Positions 7,487 to 15,200 of a DNA stretch of 22,990 nt are shown here, piece by piece. Source of the stretch: CAMCHP01 sp036835325 (lineage in GTDB: Bacteria; Bacteroidota; Bacteroidia; Flavobacteriales_D; Sanyastnellaceae). The stretch lies in assembly GCA_036835325.1 (NCBI GenBank), contig DAITMF010000048.1:1-22990 (forward strand), read 5' to 3'. Both the position numbers and the translations under genes were made by a program. Numbering within the stretch: the stretch's first letter is position 1; every line of letters starts with the position of its first letter. A model generated the notes under the pieces. That model was given only the letters and a program-made list of their open reading frames with translations, was not told the origin of the DNA and ran no database searches.

Positions 7487-8272
7487 TTACCTGCGCTCAA
7501 ATTTCTCGGTTAGAGAATCGAAGCTTATGTAATAGAAACCTTTTGGAAAAGTGCCCAAGTCGATGCCTGTTCCAAAGCCGCGGCGCACGATTTGACCGTA
7601 CTCATTGTAGAGCTCGTAATTTGTGTCTTCGCTAAAGGTTAACTGACGTGTTTTCTTGTCGTACGAGAAGGTCACGGCAGATTTGGAAGCTAAATACTCG
7701 GTTGAAGGCGAGATGCGGTTTCCACCTTCTTGGCTTTTCTGGATGACGCGAAACTTATTCGTACCTGAAACGGGGGTAGTTTGAAACTGGTAGTTGTTTT
7801 TGGTCGATGTTCCTTTGCCCATGACTTCGCCGACATTCACCCATTTGTTCCATTTGTACTGTTGAATGACGTAGGGGAGTTTGCCTTGTTCGTTCAGAGT
7901 CTCCCACGAAAGCATGCCGCTATCATCGACTTTAATCGATGTTGTTTCAAAGCTCGGGCGTGGTTCAAGGGCACCGGGGTTAAGCACCCGGGGTTCACAG
8001 CCGTCTTTGTGCTTGATGACAATGACGAGGTCGTCGCCGAGTTTAAAGCCGTAGATGCTCAAGTCAACTTCAAATGCCTTTGAGTTGACTTCATCGGAGG
8101 TGACTTCACCGTTTACAGTAACTTCATATACGCAGAAACCCACGCCATCGGGCGCGATTGCATTCACTACGAAAATGTTTTTCTGCTGATATTTCCCTTC
8201 GAGAACAATGCTCCCGGCGGTAGCGGTCACCGCGCTGGTGAGCATTAGGAAAAGCATAAAAACTAGCCTCAT
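7487..8272 (-). CDS. secreted protein of unknown function
   Basis: The 261-residue protein has a classical signal peptide (hydrophobic residues 3-18, likely cleavage after A-T-A). I do not recognise a characterised family. The mature part reads as beta-rich: one segment at about 20-85, a second at about 105-185 that resembles a fibronectin-like fold (S-W-E-T-L-N-E-Q, then Q-Q-Y-K-W-N-K-W, then N-K-F-R-V-I-Q-K-S), and a C-terminal part. The last 55 residues (Y-E-L-Y-N-E-Y-G-Q-I-V-R-R-G through F-P-K-G-F-Y-Y-I-S-F to E-K-F-E-R-R) look like a degenerate T9SS sorting domain in strand pattern, so surface export is possible but unproven. It is the first gene of a unit of four, with its own TATATTTG promoter. 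Its stop lies 31 bases before the preferred mltF start. Confidence 0.75.
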   Translation of the reverse strand: MRLVFMLFLMLTSAVTATAGSIVLEGKYQQKNIFVVNAIAPDGVGFCVYEVTVNGEVTSDEVNSKAFEVDLSIYGFKLGDDLVIVIKHKDGCEPRVLNPGALEPRPSFETTSIKVDDSGMLSWETLNEQGKLPYVIQQYKWNKWVNVGEVMGKGTSTKNNYQFQTTPVSGTNKFRVIQKSQEGGNRISPSTEYLASKSAVTFSYDKKTRQLTFSEDTNYELYNEYGQIVRRGFGTGIDLGTFPKGFYYISFDSLTEKFERR

Positions 8273-8299
8273 CGTCCTGGTCTTAAATCACGGAAAGGT

Positions 8300-8307
8300 C
8301 AAATATA
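8300..8307 (-). promoter_or_regulatory. -7 promoter box for the mltF unit
   Basis: On the minus strand this reads TATATTTG, an exact match to TAnnTTTG. It lies 27 bases before the ATG at 8272, inside the 64-base gap after acpH. The predicted transcript would start near 8294 and carry the secreted protein, the MltF homologue, the lipoprotein and the hydrolase. No clear -33 box is visible. Confidence 0.5.
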
Positions 8308-8336
8308 GTTGTTTTCATCAGCTAAGCGAGTGATAA

Positions 8337-8945
8337 TCAGTCGGACCCCTTTCCGTGCTGCGCAAAGCTAATTATTTTCTCAGAACAGCGCCGTTGAAGC
8401 TCAGGAAAAATGAGATGAAAACCGCTGATGAAACGATGGGTTTCACCGGCAAAGACTTCTCTCACGCGTTCGAAGCCCACTGGCCGTCCTATTCTGCGCT
8501 CAAGGCGCAGCATGGCATTCTCGAGGCCATCGTAGGTGGCATAGCTTGTTAACCAATCATCGGCCCTCATCCGTTCAAAGAGAAATTGGCAGGCCGGAGG
8601 CATGTGCACTGTTCTGTCTGCGAGACGCATGTACGCTTCATGTGTGTAGTCAGAAAGTGTTCGTTCAAGGTACCGATCGAAATGGAATGCCAAAAGGTGA
8701 TCAAACAGCATATCAAGCGCGACCGAAGCGTACTTTCCAACTGCAGGGTGCAGGTAAGTGCGTAGCTCAACGGAAATGGGGTGAACATCGGTTTCAAAGT
8801 CGATGAACCTATGGAGCAGTGCGCCCTGGCCTACTTTCTCGGGCAAATGTTTCCATTGGCTTCCCTTTACAAAATCGCCCATGAAGTTGCCCACGAGGAT
8901 GTCATCGTCGTCGCCGGAAAGCACGATGTGCGCCAAGAAGTTCAT
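8337..8945 (-). CDS. acpH: acyl carrier protein phosphodiesterase (AcpH/DUF479)
   Basis: The 202-residue protein matches AcpH along its length (E. coli 193). AcpH removes the 4'-phosphopantetheine group from holo-acyl carrier protein, giving apo-ACP, in the cytosol. Recognisable features are the N-terminal M-N-F-L-A-H, the G-N-F-M-G-D-F-V-K-G block (residues 19-28) with a metal-binding aspartate, the H-R-F-I-D-F motif with H45, and D-x-H-P after it. The family has an HD-like metal-dependent phosphodiesterase fold, so these are probably metal ligands. The start overlaps the stop of the upstream lipoprotein gene by ATGA, which indicates translational coupling, although no functional link between the two is evident. 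Confidence 0.9.
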   Translation of the reverse strand: MNFLAHIVLSGDDDDILVGNFMGDFVKGSQWKHLPEKVGQGALLHRFIDFETDVHPISVELRTYLHPAVGKYASVALDMLFDHLLAFHFDRYLERTLSDYTHEAYMRLADRTVHMPPACQFLFERMRADDWLTSYATYDGLENAMLRLERRIGRPVGFERVREVFAGETHRFISGFHLIFPELQRRCSEKIISFAQHGKGSD

Positions 8946-10060
8946 TGTCTGCCTCGTGCGCCCATGCGTTGGCGCATCATGTCAAGATCGGCAGCTGCTT
9001 TCTTTGCCAATGCTTCATCGACCATAAAATTAGCAGAGTCAGGAGCGTAGAAGATGCGCATCATGGTTGTGTTTTCGAGGAATCGACTTACTTCTGGTGC
9101 GTCTTGCTCGAAAAGCTCTACATCGATTTCAATCAGGTAGCCATCAGTGCCCTCAGGCACATTCGAGCAATCAACCACCATTCGTTTGTTTATGGTGCCC
9201 GCAGCTTTGAAGTCGAAGGTGTAAACGTAGCCTCTGATAAGCTCAAGATCGAAGCTGCCTTGTGCGATTTCAGCACTTGCATAGCTTTGCACCCCACCTC
9301 GATTGGTACCCACTCCTACTTCTCCGCTCAGCAAATTCTCGTTTTCGTCGTACATGTAGCCATAGAGCCAAATGCGGTTGCTTTTCGCGGCCAAATCGCT
9401 CGCCGGACCTTCACCCACCCACGCTTCCGGTGGGATGCGTACGCAATCACGGCTGAAGTTCTGCGGGTCAAACGGTGGAGGCGGAGCCGTTTCGGTTGAA
9501 ACCGCACGGTAATGCACCTCGCCATCGCGCAAGCGGTAACTGTAATCAACCGGAAGGCCCGGCATCCAAGGGAAATCAAACCACACGTTGGGCAAGTCTT
9601 CATCGATTACAAGCCATGTTGTGTCGGTTTCTTCCCGCACAAACGATGCATTGTACACCCTGCGGCCATCCAACTTGTACGACTTCTCATCGCGCGAAAT
9701 GGAGGGCGAATCGAATCCATCCATCCAAAAATCAAAGACCTCCCCGGTGATGTCAGTACACGAGCAATAGCGACCATTGGTTTCGCGCACATACATCGCG
9801 GTGCCATCGAACCACGAAAACACCGAACCCATGCGCGAATTTCGCAAGCTGGTGAATCGCACAGTATCGTAAGCCGTGTAGCGAAAATCAGTGGCATAAT
9901 AGGTCTCAACAAGGTCAAGTGCCGCTGAATCAGACGCTCTCACCTCGTACTTTACCGTTAGCGGGTATTGGATATTTTTTTTGGATGGATGACAGCCCAC
10001 GAGCCACCCAGCAAGGATGAGCGCCAAAACTGCACTGCGTTGAGAGAAAATCTGTTTCAT
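8942..10060 (-). CDS. lipoprotein of unknown function
   Basis: The protein is 372 residues from ATG at 10060. This start gives a good lipoprotein signal (M-K-Q-I-F-S-Q-R-S, hydrophobic core, lipobox L-V-G-C). A farther ATG at 10117 would add 19 unrelated residues and overlap the divergent kinase start codon, so I reject it. I do not recognise the family. The mature protein is beta-rich with many aromatic residues and a central proline run (A-P-P-P-P-F-D-P). Two cysteines lie close together in Y-C-S-C-T-D-I-T-G and two more are single. The end (A-L-A-K-K-A-A-A-D-L-D-M-M-R-Q-R-M) is a charged helix. It heads the unit with acpH (ATGA overlap). The location is inferred to be periplasmic or outer-membrane. 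Confidence 0.8.
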   Translation of the reverse strand: MKQIFSQRSAVLALILAGWLVGCHPSKKNIQYPLTVKYEVRASDSAALDLVETYYATDFRYTAYDTVRFTSLRNSRMGSVFSWFDGTAMYVRETNGRYCSCTDITGEVFDFWMDGFDSPSISRDEKSYKLDGRRVYNASFVREETDTTWLVIDEDLPNVWFDFPWMPGLPVDYSYRLRDGEVHYRAVSTETAPPPPFDPQNFSRDCVRIPPEAWVGEGPASDLAAKSNRIWLYGYMYDENENLLSGEVGVGTNRGGVQSYASAEIAQGSFDLELIRGYVYTFDFKAAGTINKRMVVDCSNVPEGTDGYLIEIDVELFEQDAPEVSRFLENTTMMRIFYAPDSANFMVDEALAKKAAADLDMMRQRMGARGRQ

Positions 10061-10085
10061 CCGATGCGGTTGAAGGGGTGAATGA

Positions 10086-10115
10086 CAAAGATGCGAAATC
10101 GCTAACTTTCGCAAC
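10086..10115 (-). promoter_or_regulatory. possible promoter for the lipoprotein-acpH unit
   Basis: On the minus strand CATCTTTG (10086-10093) is a one-mismatch match to TAnnTTTG. A GTTG, a plausible -33 element, lies 18 bases upstream of it. The box ends 25 bases before the ATG at 10060. On the other strand TAACTTTC at 10103-10110, also one mismatch, may serve the divergent kinase gene, whose ATG follows 5 bases later. Confidence 0.35.
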
Positions 10116-11387
10116 ATGAGCCGTCGTACGATTTATCTGTTGATTTTGGTGGCGGTGATCTCGCTTGCCGGGGTGGTGGTGACCCAAATTTATTGGGTAC
10201 GCCAAGCCTACAGTTTGCAGGAGCGCGAATTCAATGACCGGGTCGTTATTGCCATGTCGGCTGTGGTTGACCGCATTCAAGCGGCAAACCGCGACAGCGC
10301 ACTTGTTGAACCGGTCAACCAAGTTTCATCGTCGTTTTTCGTAGCGAACATCAATGACACGCTCCATCCGTACTTCCTGGAAACCCTTCTGAAAGATGAA
10401 TTCGAAAACCTCAACCTCAACGAGGAATTCGAGTATGCGATCTATGACTGCTTCAGTGACTCCATTGTTTATGGCGCACGGATTAACACGCAAAAAGGCC
10501 TGCGGAGCGACGCTGACGACCTTTCGAACCAGAAACGTTTTAACCGCGACGGACATTACTTCGGCATTTACTTCCCCAACCGCACGAGCCTCGTGATTCG
10601 GCAAATGAATGTATGGGTGGTGAGCTCGTTTCTCATATTGCTGGTCGTGGTGTTCTTTGCGTATGCCATTCTCATCATCCTCAGGCAAAAGCGCTTGTCA
10701 GAGGTCAAAACCGATTTCATCAACAATATGACGCACGAGCTCAAAACGCCAATTTCGACCATTGCCATCAGCAGTGACATGCTGATGCGCGATGAAATTG
10801 GTGCCGATCGTGAACGAAGGGAACAGTACGCCCGCATCATCCGCTCAGAAAACGAACGTTTGAAAAGCCAGGTTGAACGGGTTCTGCAGGTCGCTAAGCT
10901 CTCGCCTGATAAGCTGAAAATCACGTATGAACGCGTTGATTTGCATGCGCTGATTGAAGCCGCGTTAACCAGCGTGGAGGTGCAACTCACCGAGCATGGA
11001 GGCACCATCCATCCCGAAAAGGAAGCCCAAGAACATGTTGTCATGGGCGACCCGGTGCACCTGACCAACCTCATCCACAACCTGCTCGACAATGCCTTGA
11101 AATACGGCGGAGAAACGCCGCATACCACCGTGAAAACCTGGAACGACAGCGGCCTCTTCTGTTTCTCGGTGAGCGATTGTGGCATTGGCATTGCGCCTCG
11201 GCACCAGAAAATGATCTTCGATAAGTTCTTCCGTGTGCCTACCGGAAACGTGCACAATGTGAAAGGGTTCGGATTGGGCTTGTTCTACGTGAAAACGGTC
11301 GTCTCGGCCCACAAAGGCAAAGTGAGCGTTGAAAGCAGCGTAGGTGCCGGCAGCACATTTACCGTAAAACTCCCGTTGGCGAAATGA
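10116..11387 (+). CDS. sensor histidine kinase
   Basis: The 423-residue membrane kinase has TM1 at about 7-27, a periplasmic region of about 135 residues, and TM2 at about 166-189. A HisKA domain follows with phospho-acceptor H207 in N-N-M-T-H-E-L-K-T-P-I-S, then a HATPase domain with the N box (N-L-L-D-N-A-L-K-Y-G, N326), the G1 box D354-C-G-I-G and the G2 box G-F-G-L-G-L at 384-389. No HAMP domain is visible: the H box begins about 15 residues after TM2. The sensor part resembles no ligand-binding domain I can name. Size and layout resemble RprX of Bacteroides, but this is a loose comparison. The stop overlaps the response regulator start (ATGA), so the two form one cognate pair. Confidence 0.95.
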   Translation: MSRRTIYLLILVAVISLAGVVVTQIYWVRQAYSLQEREFNDRVVIAMSAVVDRIQAANRDSALVEPVNQVSSSFFVANINDTLHPYFLETLLKDEFENLNLNEEFEYAIYDCFSDSIVYGARINTQKGLRSDADDLSNQKRFNRDGHYFGIYFPNRTSLVIRQMNVWVVSSFLILLVVVFFAYAILIILRQKRLSEVKTDFINNMTHELKTPISTIAISSDMLMRDEIGADRERREQYARIIRSENERLKSQVERVLQVAKLSPDKLKITYERVDLHALIEAALTSVEVQLTEHGGTIHPEKEAQEHVVMGDPVHLTNLIHNLLDNALKYGGETPHTTVKTWNDSGLFCFSVSDCGIGIAPRHQKMIFDKFFRVPTGNVHNVKGFGLGLFYVKTVVSAHKGKVSVESSVGAGSTFTVKLPLAK

Positions 11388-12079
11388 GTACAGATAGCAC
11401 AGCTATGATTCTTCTTGTTGAAGACGACTTCAACCTGGGCCTCGTGATCCAAGATTTGCTTCGCTTGGATGGATTTAACGTCCACCTCGCGCGCGACGGC
11501 AAAGAAGGTCTGCAACGCTTCAATTCAACCCGTTATGACCTGTGTTTGCTCGATGTGATGCTGCCTCACAAAGACGGATTCACATTGGCCGAAGACATCC
11601 GCAAAGTGAATACCGAAGTACCGATTGTGTTTCTGACCGCGAAGGGAATGCCTGAAGATCGCGTGAAGGGCCTTCGAACCGGTGCCGACGACTACATCAC
11701 CAAGCCCTTTGAGAACGAAGAGTTGCTGTTGCGCATTCGAGCCATCTTACGCCGTGCAGGCAGCGGTGCGCTCGATGCTTCTGCCCCTGACTACAGCATT
11801 GGCCGCTATACGCTCGACCCTGCTGCGTTTATGCTGTGCATTGACGACCAATGCCAAAAACTCACACGAAAAGAAGCCGACTTGCTTAAGCTGCTTTGCG
11901 AGCACAAGAACAAGGTTATCGAACGCGACCTTATCGCCAATATGATTTGGGGCGACGACAGCTACTTCGTCGGCCGCAGCATGGATGTGTTCATCACCCG
12001 ACTGCGCAAACACCTGGTCGATGATCCCAACGTATCAATTGAAAATGTGCACGGCGTTGGCTTTTGCCTTCGCGCCTAG
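11384..12079 (+). CDS. OmpR/PhoB-type response regulator
   Basis: The 231-residue protein has a receiver domain at 7-125 with the acidic pair D14-D15, phospho-acceptor D57 (L-L-D-V-M-L-P), switch threonine T85 and conserved lysine K107 (T-K-P-F). A winged-helix DNA-binding domain follows at about 137-229 (L-T-R-K-E-A-D-L-L-K-L-L, then V-F-I-T-R-L-R-K-H-L and V-H-G-V-G-F). It is the partner of the kinase directly upstream, by 4-base overlap. ATG at 11384 is preferred because of the ATGA coupling; a second ATG at codon 8 (11405) also begins a plausible receiver. The stop shares the sequence CTAG with the stop of carB on the other strand. Confidence 0.95.
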   Translation: MSTDSTAMILLVEDDFNLGLVIQDLLRLDGFNVHLARDGKEGLQRFNSTRYDLCLLDVMLPHKDGFTLAEDIRKVNTEVPIVFLTAKGMPEDRVKGLRTGADDYITKPFENEELLLRIRAILRRAGSGALDASAPDYSIGRYTLDPAAFMLCIDDQCQKLTRKEADLLKLLCEHKNKVIERDLIANMIWGDDSYFVGRSMDVFITRLRKHLVDDPNVSIENVHGVGFCLRA

Positions 12080-14892
12080 TGGCTCAGGTAGAGGTTACGT
12101 TCTGAATAAATCTTACGGAAGAACGGATCTTTCAGGTCTTTGATAAAGCGAATCGCTTCACCGGTCGACTTCATTTCGGGGCCGAGCTCTTTGTTTACGT
12201 TCGGGAACTTCTCGTACGAGAACACAGGAATCTTGACTGCGTAACCTTCGCGACGGGGGTTAAACGTGAAGTCTTTTACCTTTTTCTCGCCCAACATCAC
12301 CTTGGTGGCGTAGTTCACGTAGGGCTCATTGTACGCTTTGGCGATGAAGGGCACTGTGCGCGATGCACGTGGGTTGGCCTCGATCACATACACCTTGTCG
12401 TCTTTGATGGCGAACTGGATGTTGATCAAGCCAACTGTTTGCAGCTTCACGGCAATCAAACGCGTGTGTTCTTCGATTTGCTGCATGACCAAGTCGCCGA
12501 GGTTGTAGGGAGGAAGCACCGCATAGCTGTCACCGCTGTGAATGCCCGCCGGCTCAATGTGCTGCATGATGCCGATGATGTACACATCTTCACCGTCGCA
12601 AATGGCGTCGGCTTCGGCTTCGATTGCCCCATCGAGAAAGTGGTCAAGGAGAATCTTGTTATCGGGCATATCGCGAAGAATGTCGACCACGGTTTTCTCA
12701 AGGTCGTCTTCATTGATCACGATTTTCATGCGCTGACCACCGAGTACGTACGACGGACGCACCAAAAGCGGGAAACCGAGCGTACGCGACAATTCAATGG
12801 CTTGCTCTGCGCTTTCGACCACGCCAAATTCAGGGAAGGGTATGTTCAGGTCGCGCAGAAGCGACGAGAAGCTGCCGCGGTCTTCGGCCAAATCAAGCGC
12901 TTCGTAGCTCGTGCCAATGATTTTTATGCCGTAACGACTGAGTTTCTCGGCAAGCTTAAGCGCTGTTTGACCGCCCAACTGTACGATTACGCCTTCTGGC
13001 TGTTCGTGGCGGATGATATCGAAAATGTGTTCCCAGAAAACCGGTTCGAAGTAGAGCTTATCTGCCGTATCGAAATCGGTGCTTACGGTTTCGGGGTTGC
13101 AGTTGATCATGATGGTTTCATAGCCGCATTCTTTGGCGGCAAGCACCCCGTGCACGCAACTGTAATCGAACTCAATGCCTTGTCCGATGCGGTTCGGTCC
13201 GGAGCCGAGCACCACAACCTTCTTCTTATCGCTCCGCACCGATTCGTTCTCATCTTCAAAAGTAGAGTAGTAGTACGGTGTCACTGCCGGGAACTCTGCC
13301 GCGCAGGTGTCAACGAGCTTGTACACCCGGTTGATGCCCATTTCTGAGCGTTTGCTGTACACCTCGCTTTCAAGGCAGCGCAGCACGTGAGCGACCTGAC
13401 GATCGGCGTAGCCTTTTTGCTTGGCCTCAAAAAGCAGTTCGCGCGAAATGGTGTCGATGGTGTACTTCTCCATGCGGCGCTCAAGCTTGATCAGGTCTTC
13501 AATTTGGCGAAGGAACCAGATGTCGATGCGCGTTTTCTCTTGGATGGTTTTGAAGGGGATGCCCAACTTAATGGCATCGTAGATGTGAAACAGGCGGTTC
13601 CAGCTTGGGTGCTCCAGAGAGTGGAGGATTTTGTCTTGGTCACGCACTTCTTTCCCGTCGGCTCCCAAGCCATTTCGCTTGATTTCGAGCGATTGGCAGG
13701 CCTTTTGAAGCGCTTCTTGGAAGGAGCGTCCGATGCCCATAACCTCACCTACCGACTTCATTTGCAAACCGAGTTCGCGATCGGCTCCGGGGAACTTGTC
13801 GAAGTTCCAACGTGGAATTTTCACAATGACGTAGTCGAGCGTTGGCTCGAACATTGCCGAAGTGTTACCGGTGATTTGGTTGTTGAGCTCGTCGAGGTGG
13901 TATCCGATGGCCAGTTTGGCCGCGATCTTGGCAATCGGGTATCCGGTCGCCTTCGATGCCAGTGCAGAAGAGCGTGAAACACGCGGGTTGATCTCGATGG
14001 CGATGATGTCTTCACGTTCGTCAGGACTCACCGCAAACTGCACGTTGCACCCGCCGGCGAAGTCGCCAATGGATCGCATCATCAGAATGGCCATGTTGCG
14101 CATTCGCTGAAAGGTGGTATCAGACAGGGTCATGGCCGGCGCTACCGTAATGGAGTCGCCGGTATGAATGCCCATCGGATCAAAATTCTCGATGGAGCAG
14201 ATAATCGTTACGTTGTCGTTGGAATCGCGCAGCAGCTCAAGCTCGAATTCTTTCCAGCCGAGCAAGGCTTTATCAATCATCACTTCGTGGATGGGAGAGA
14301 TGTGGAGACCACGCGTAAGGAGTTTTTCAAACTCGTCTTTGTCGTGCACCACCGCGGCACCTGCACCACCCAAGGTATATGAAGCGCGGATGCAGAGCGG
14401 AAAGCCAAAGCGTTGAGCGACTTCTTTTCCTTCGAGAAACGACTTTGCAGTGGCTTGCGGCGCCATTGGGACGTCAATTTTCTCCATCAGCAAGCGGAAG
14501 GCCTCGCGGTTCTCGGTGATTTCGATGGCATCGATATCAACCCCTATTAGTCGCACACCGTATTCTTCCCACAGGCCCATTTCATCGCACTTAATGGCGA
14601 GGTTGAGGGCTGTTTGTCCGCCCATGGTAGGCAGCACTGCGTCGATGTTGTGCCGTTTGAGGATGTGCTCGATCGATTCGGGTTCGAGCGGCATGAGGTA
14701 CACGTTGTCGGCCACGACCGGGTCGGTCATGATGGTGGCGGGGTTCGAGTTGATGAGGGTAACTTCGATGCCTTCTTCGCGGAGTGACCGAGCGGCTTGG
14801 CTGCCGGAGTAGTCAAATTCGCAGGCTTGACCGATAACGATGGGGCCGCTTCCGATGAGGAGTACCGACCGTATGCTCTTGTCTCTAGGCAT
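12076..14892 (-). CDS. carB: carbamoyl-phosphate synthase large subunit, lacking MGS domain
   Basis: The 938-residue protein has the two homologous ATP-grasp halves of CarB. The first opens with V-L-L-I-G-S-G-P-I-V-I-G-Q-A-C-E-F-D-Y-S-G. The second begins near residue 560 with V-V-V-L-G-S-G-P-N-R-I-G-Q-G-I-E-F-D-Y-S. It makes carbamoyl phosphate from bicarbonate, ATP and the ammonia passed from CarA, for pyrimidine and arginine synthesis. Both halves keep metal-binding E-x-N-P-R motifs (E-I-N-P-R-V-S-R-S-S and E-A-N-P-R-A-S-R-T-V). The protein ends shortly after G-P-E-M-K-S-T-G-E-A, so the roughly 130-residue C-terminal MGS-type domain, the UMP/ornithine regulatory domain of E. coli CarB (1073 residues), is absent. 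Short CarB of this kind occurs in related Flavobacteriia, so I read this as lineage-typical and not a truncation. carA is not in the window. Nine A residues directly precede the ATG. Confidence 0.97.
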   Translation of the reverse strand: MPRDKSIRSVLLIGSGPIVIGQACEFDYSGSQAARSLREEGIEVTLINSNPATIMTDPVVADNVYLMPLEPESIEHILKRHNIDAVLPTMGGQTALNLAIKCDEMGLWEEYGVRLIGVDIDAIEITENREAFRLLMEKIDVPMAPQATAKSFLEGKEVAQRFGFPLCIRASYTLGGAGAAVVHDKDEFEKLLTRGLHISPIHEVMIDKALLGWKEFELELLRDSNDNVTIICSIENFDPMGIHTGDSITVAPAMTLSDTTFQRMRNMAILMMRSIGDFAGGCNVQFAVSPDEREDIIAIEINPRVSRSSALASKATGYPIAKIAAKLAIGYHLDELNNQITGNTSAMFEPTLDYVIVKIPRWNFDKFPGADRELGLQMKSVGEVMGIGRSFQEALQKACQSLEIKRNGLGADGKEVRDQDKILHSLEHPSWNRLFHIYDAIKLGIPFKTIQEKTRIDIWFLRQIEDLIKLERRMEKYTIDTISRELLFEAKQKGYADRQVAHVLRCLESEVYSKRSEMGINRVYKLVDTCAAEFPAVTPYYYSTFEDENESVRSDKKKVVVLGSGPNRIGQGIEFDYSCVHGVLAAKECGYETIMINCNPETVSTDFDTADKLYFEPVFWEHIFDIIRHEQPEGVIVQLGGQTALKLAEKLSRYGIKIIGTSYEALDLAEDRGSFSSLLRDLNIPFPEFGVVESAEQAIELSRTLGFPLLVRPSYVLGGQRMKIVINEDDLEKTVVDILRDMPDNKILLDHFLDGAIEAEADAICDGEDVYIIGIMQHIEPAGIHSGDSYAVLPPYNLGDLVMQQIEEHTRLIAVKLQTVGLINIQFAIKDDKVYVIEANPRASRTVPFIAKAYNEPYVNYATKVMLGEKKVKDFTFNPRREGYAVKIPVFSYEKFPNVNKELGPEMKSTGEAIRFIKDLKDPFFRKIYSERNLYLSH

Positions 14893-14970
14893 TTTTTTTT
14901 TAGCCGACCCGCTCCGAAGTGCGGCGGCCTGACGACTCAGTGTGAGTGGCTCTTCCGAGGCGCGAAATTA
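14893..14970 (-). promoter_or_regulatory. carB leader with possible promoter and hairpin
   Basis: On the minus strand TAATTTCG (14963-14970) is a one-mismatch -7 box that would give a leader of about 65 bases. Within the leader, 14903-14928 can fold into an imperfect GC-rich hairpin (arms around CCGC/GCGG and GCCG/CGGC). Nine A residues then run into the ATG. An A-rich stretch before the start favours initiation in Bacteroidota, where Shine-Dalgarno sequences are weak. The hairpin role is speculative. Confidence 0.3.
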
Positions 14971-15031
14971 GGCAAATGCGTGAAAGCAGCCGCATCAGGG
15001 TTATGCACAATCTATCCACGGCCGAAAAATG

Positions 15032-15039
15032 TATCTTTG
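15032..15039 (+). promoter_or_regulatory. -7 promoter box for the TPP riboswitch transcript
   Basis: TATCTTTG matches the TAnnTTTG consensus exactly. It ends about 10 bases before the conserved riboswitch core, so transcription would start near 15044-15046, directly at the first paired region of the riboswitch. The close fit of promoter and aptamer positions supports both calls. Confidence 0.6.
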
Positions 15040-15045
15040 CAGCGT

Positions 15046-15140
15046 CTCGAACAGGGGTGCCTGCCGGCGAAACGTCGCTGAATGGCTGAGATTACACCCT
15101 TTGAACCTGCCCGGGTAATGCCGGGAAGGAAGCGGGTTAA
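15046..15140 (+). ncRNA. TPP riboswitch (THI element)
   Basis: The conserved core is all present: ACAGGGGTGCC (15051-15061), CTGAGA (15086-15091), ACCCTTTGAACCTG (15096-15109), GGTAATGCCGGG (15113-15124) and the closing GGAAG. P2 pairs GTGCC with GGC. A variable P3 arm (CGGCG/CGTCG around AAA, 15064-15076) sits where TPP aptamers carry their optional stem. P5 forms from CCCGG/CCGGG around 15110-15124. The aptamer binds thiamine pyrophosphate and normally turns off the downstream gene when the vitamin is plentiful. The only gene in position to be controlled is the TonB-dependent receptor starting 60 bases downstream. Confidence 0.95.
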
Positions 15141-15146
15141 TGTCAT

Positions 15147-15171
15147 GGGTGGCCAAACCCCAAGGCCATCC
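15147..15171 (+). promoter_or_regulatory. hairpin in the riboswitch expression platform
   Basis: GGGTGGCC (15147-15154) can pair with GGCCATCC (15164-15171) through eight base pairs including one G-U, around a 9-base loop. It is followed by TTTCGTT. It lies between aptamer and start codon, so it may be a weak terminator stem or a structure exchanged with the aptamer's closing stem. The short impure T run leaves the mechanism open. Confidence 0.45.
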
Positions 15172-15200
15172 TTTCGTTAAACACCATTAATTAATTAACC

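Noticed and set aside
7456..7500. Fifteen-residue N-terminal extension of the MltF homologue from TTG
   Set aside because: It precedes the lipoprotein signal and overlaps the upstream gene, while GTG at 7455 gives a normal signal peptide.
10061..10117. Nineteen-residue extension of the lipoprotein at 8942-10060
   Set aside because: It would place residues before a good signal peptide and overlap the divergent kinase start; a promoter-like box lies inside it.
10568..11257. 229-codon minus-strand frame inside the histidine kinase gene
   Set aside because: Antisense to conserved kinase motifs and with low-complexity Ser/Arg/Cys-rich translation.
12439..13347. 302-codon open frame on the plus strand inside carB
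   Set aside because: It lies fully antisense to a highly conserved enzyme gene, its translation matches no family and it is rich in His/Val/Phe as expected for a shadow of biased codons.
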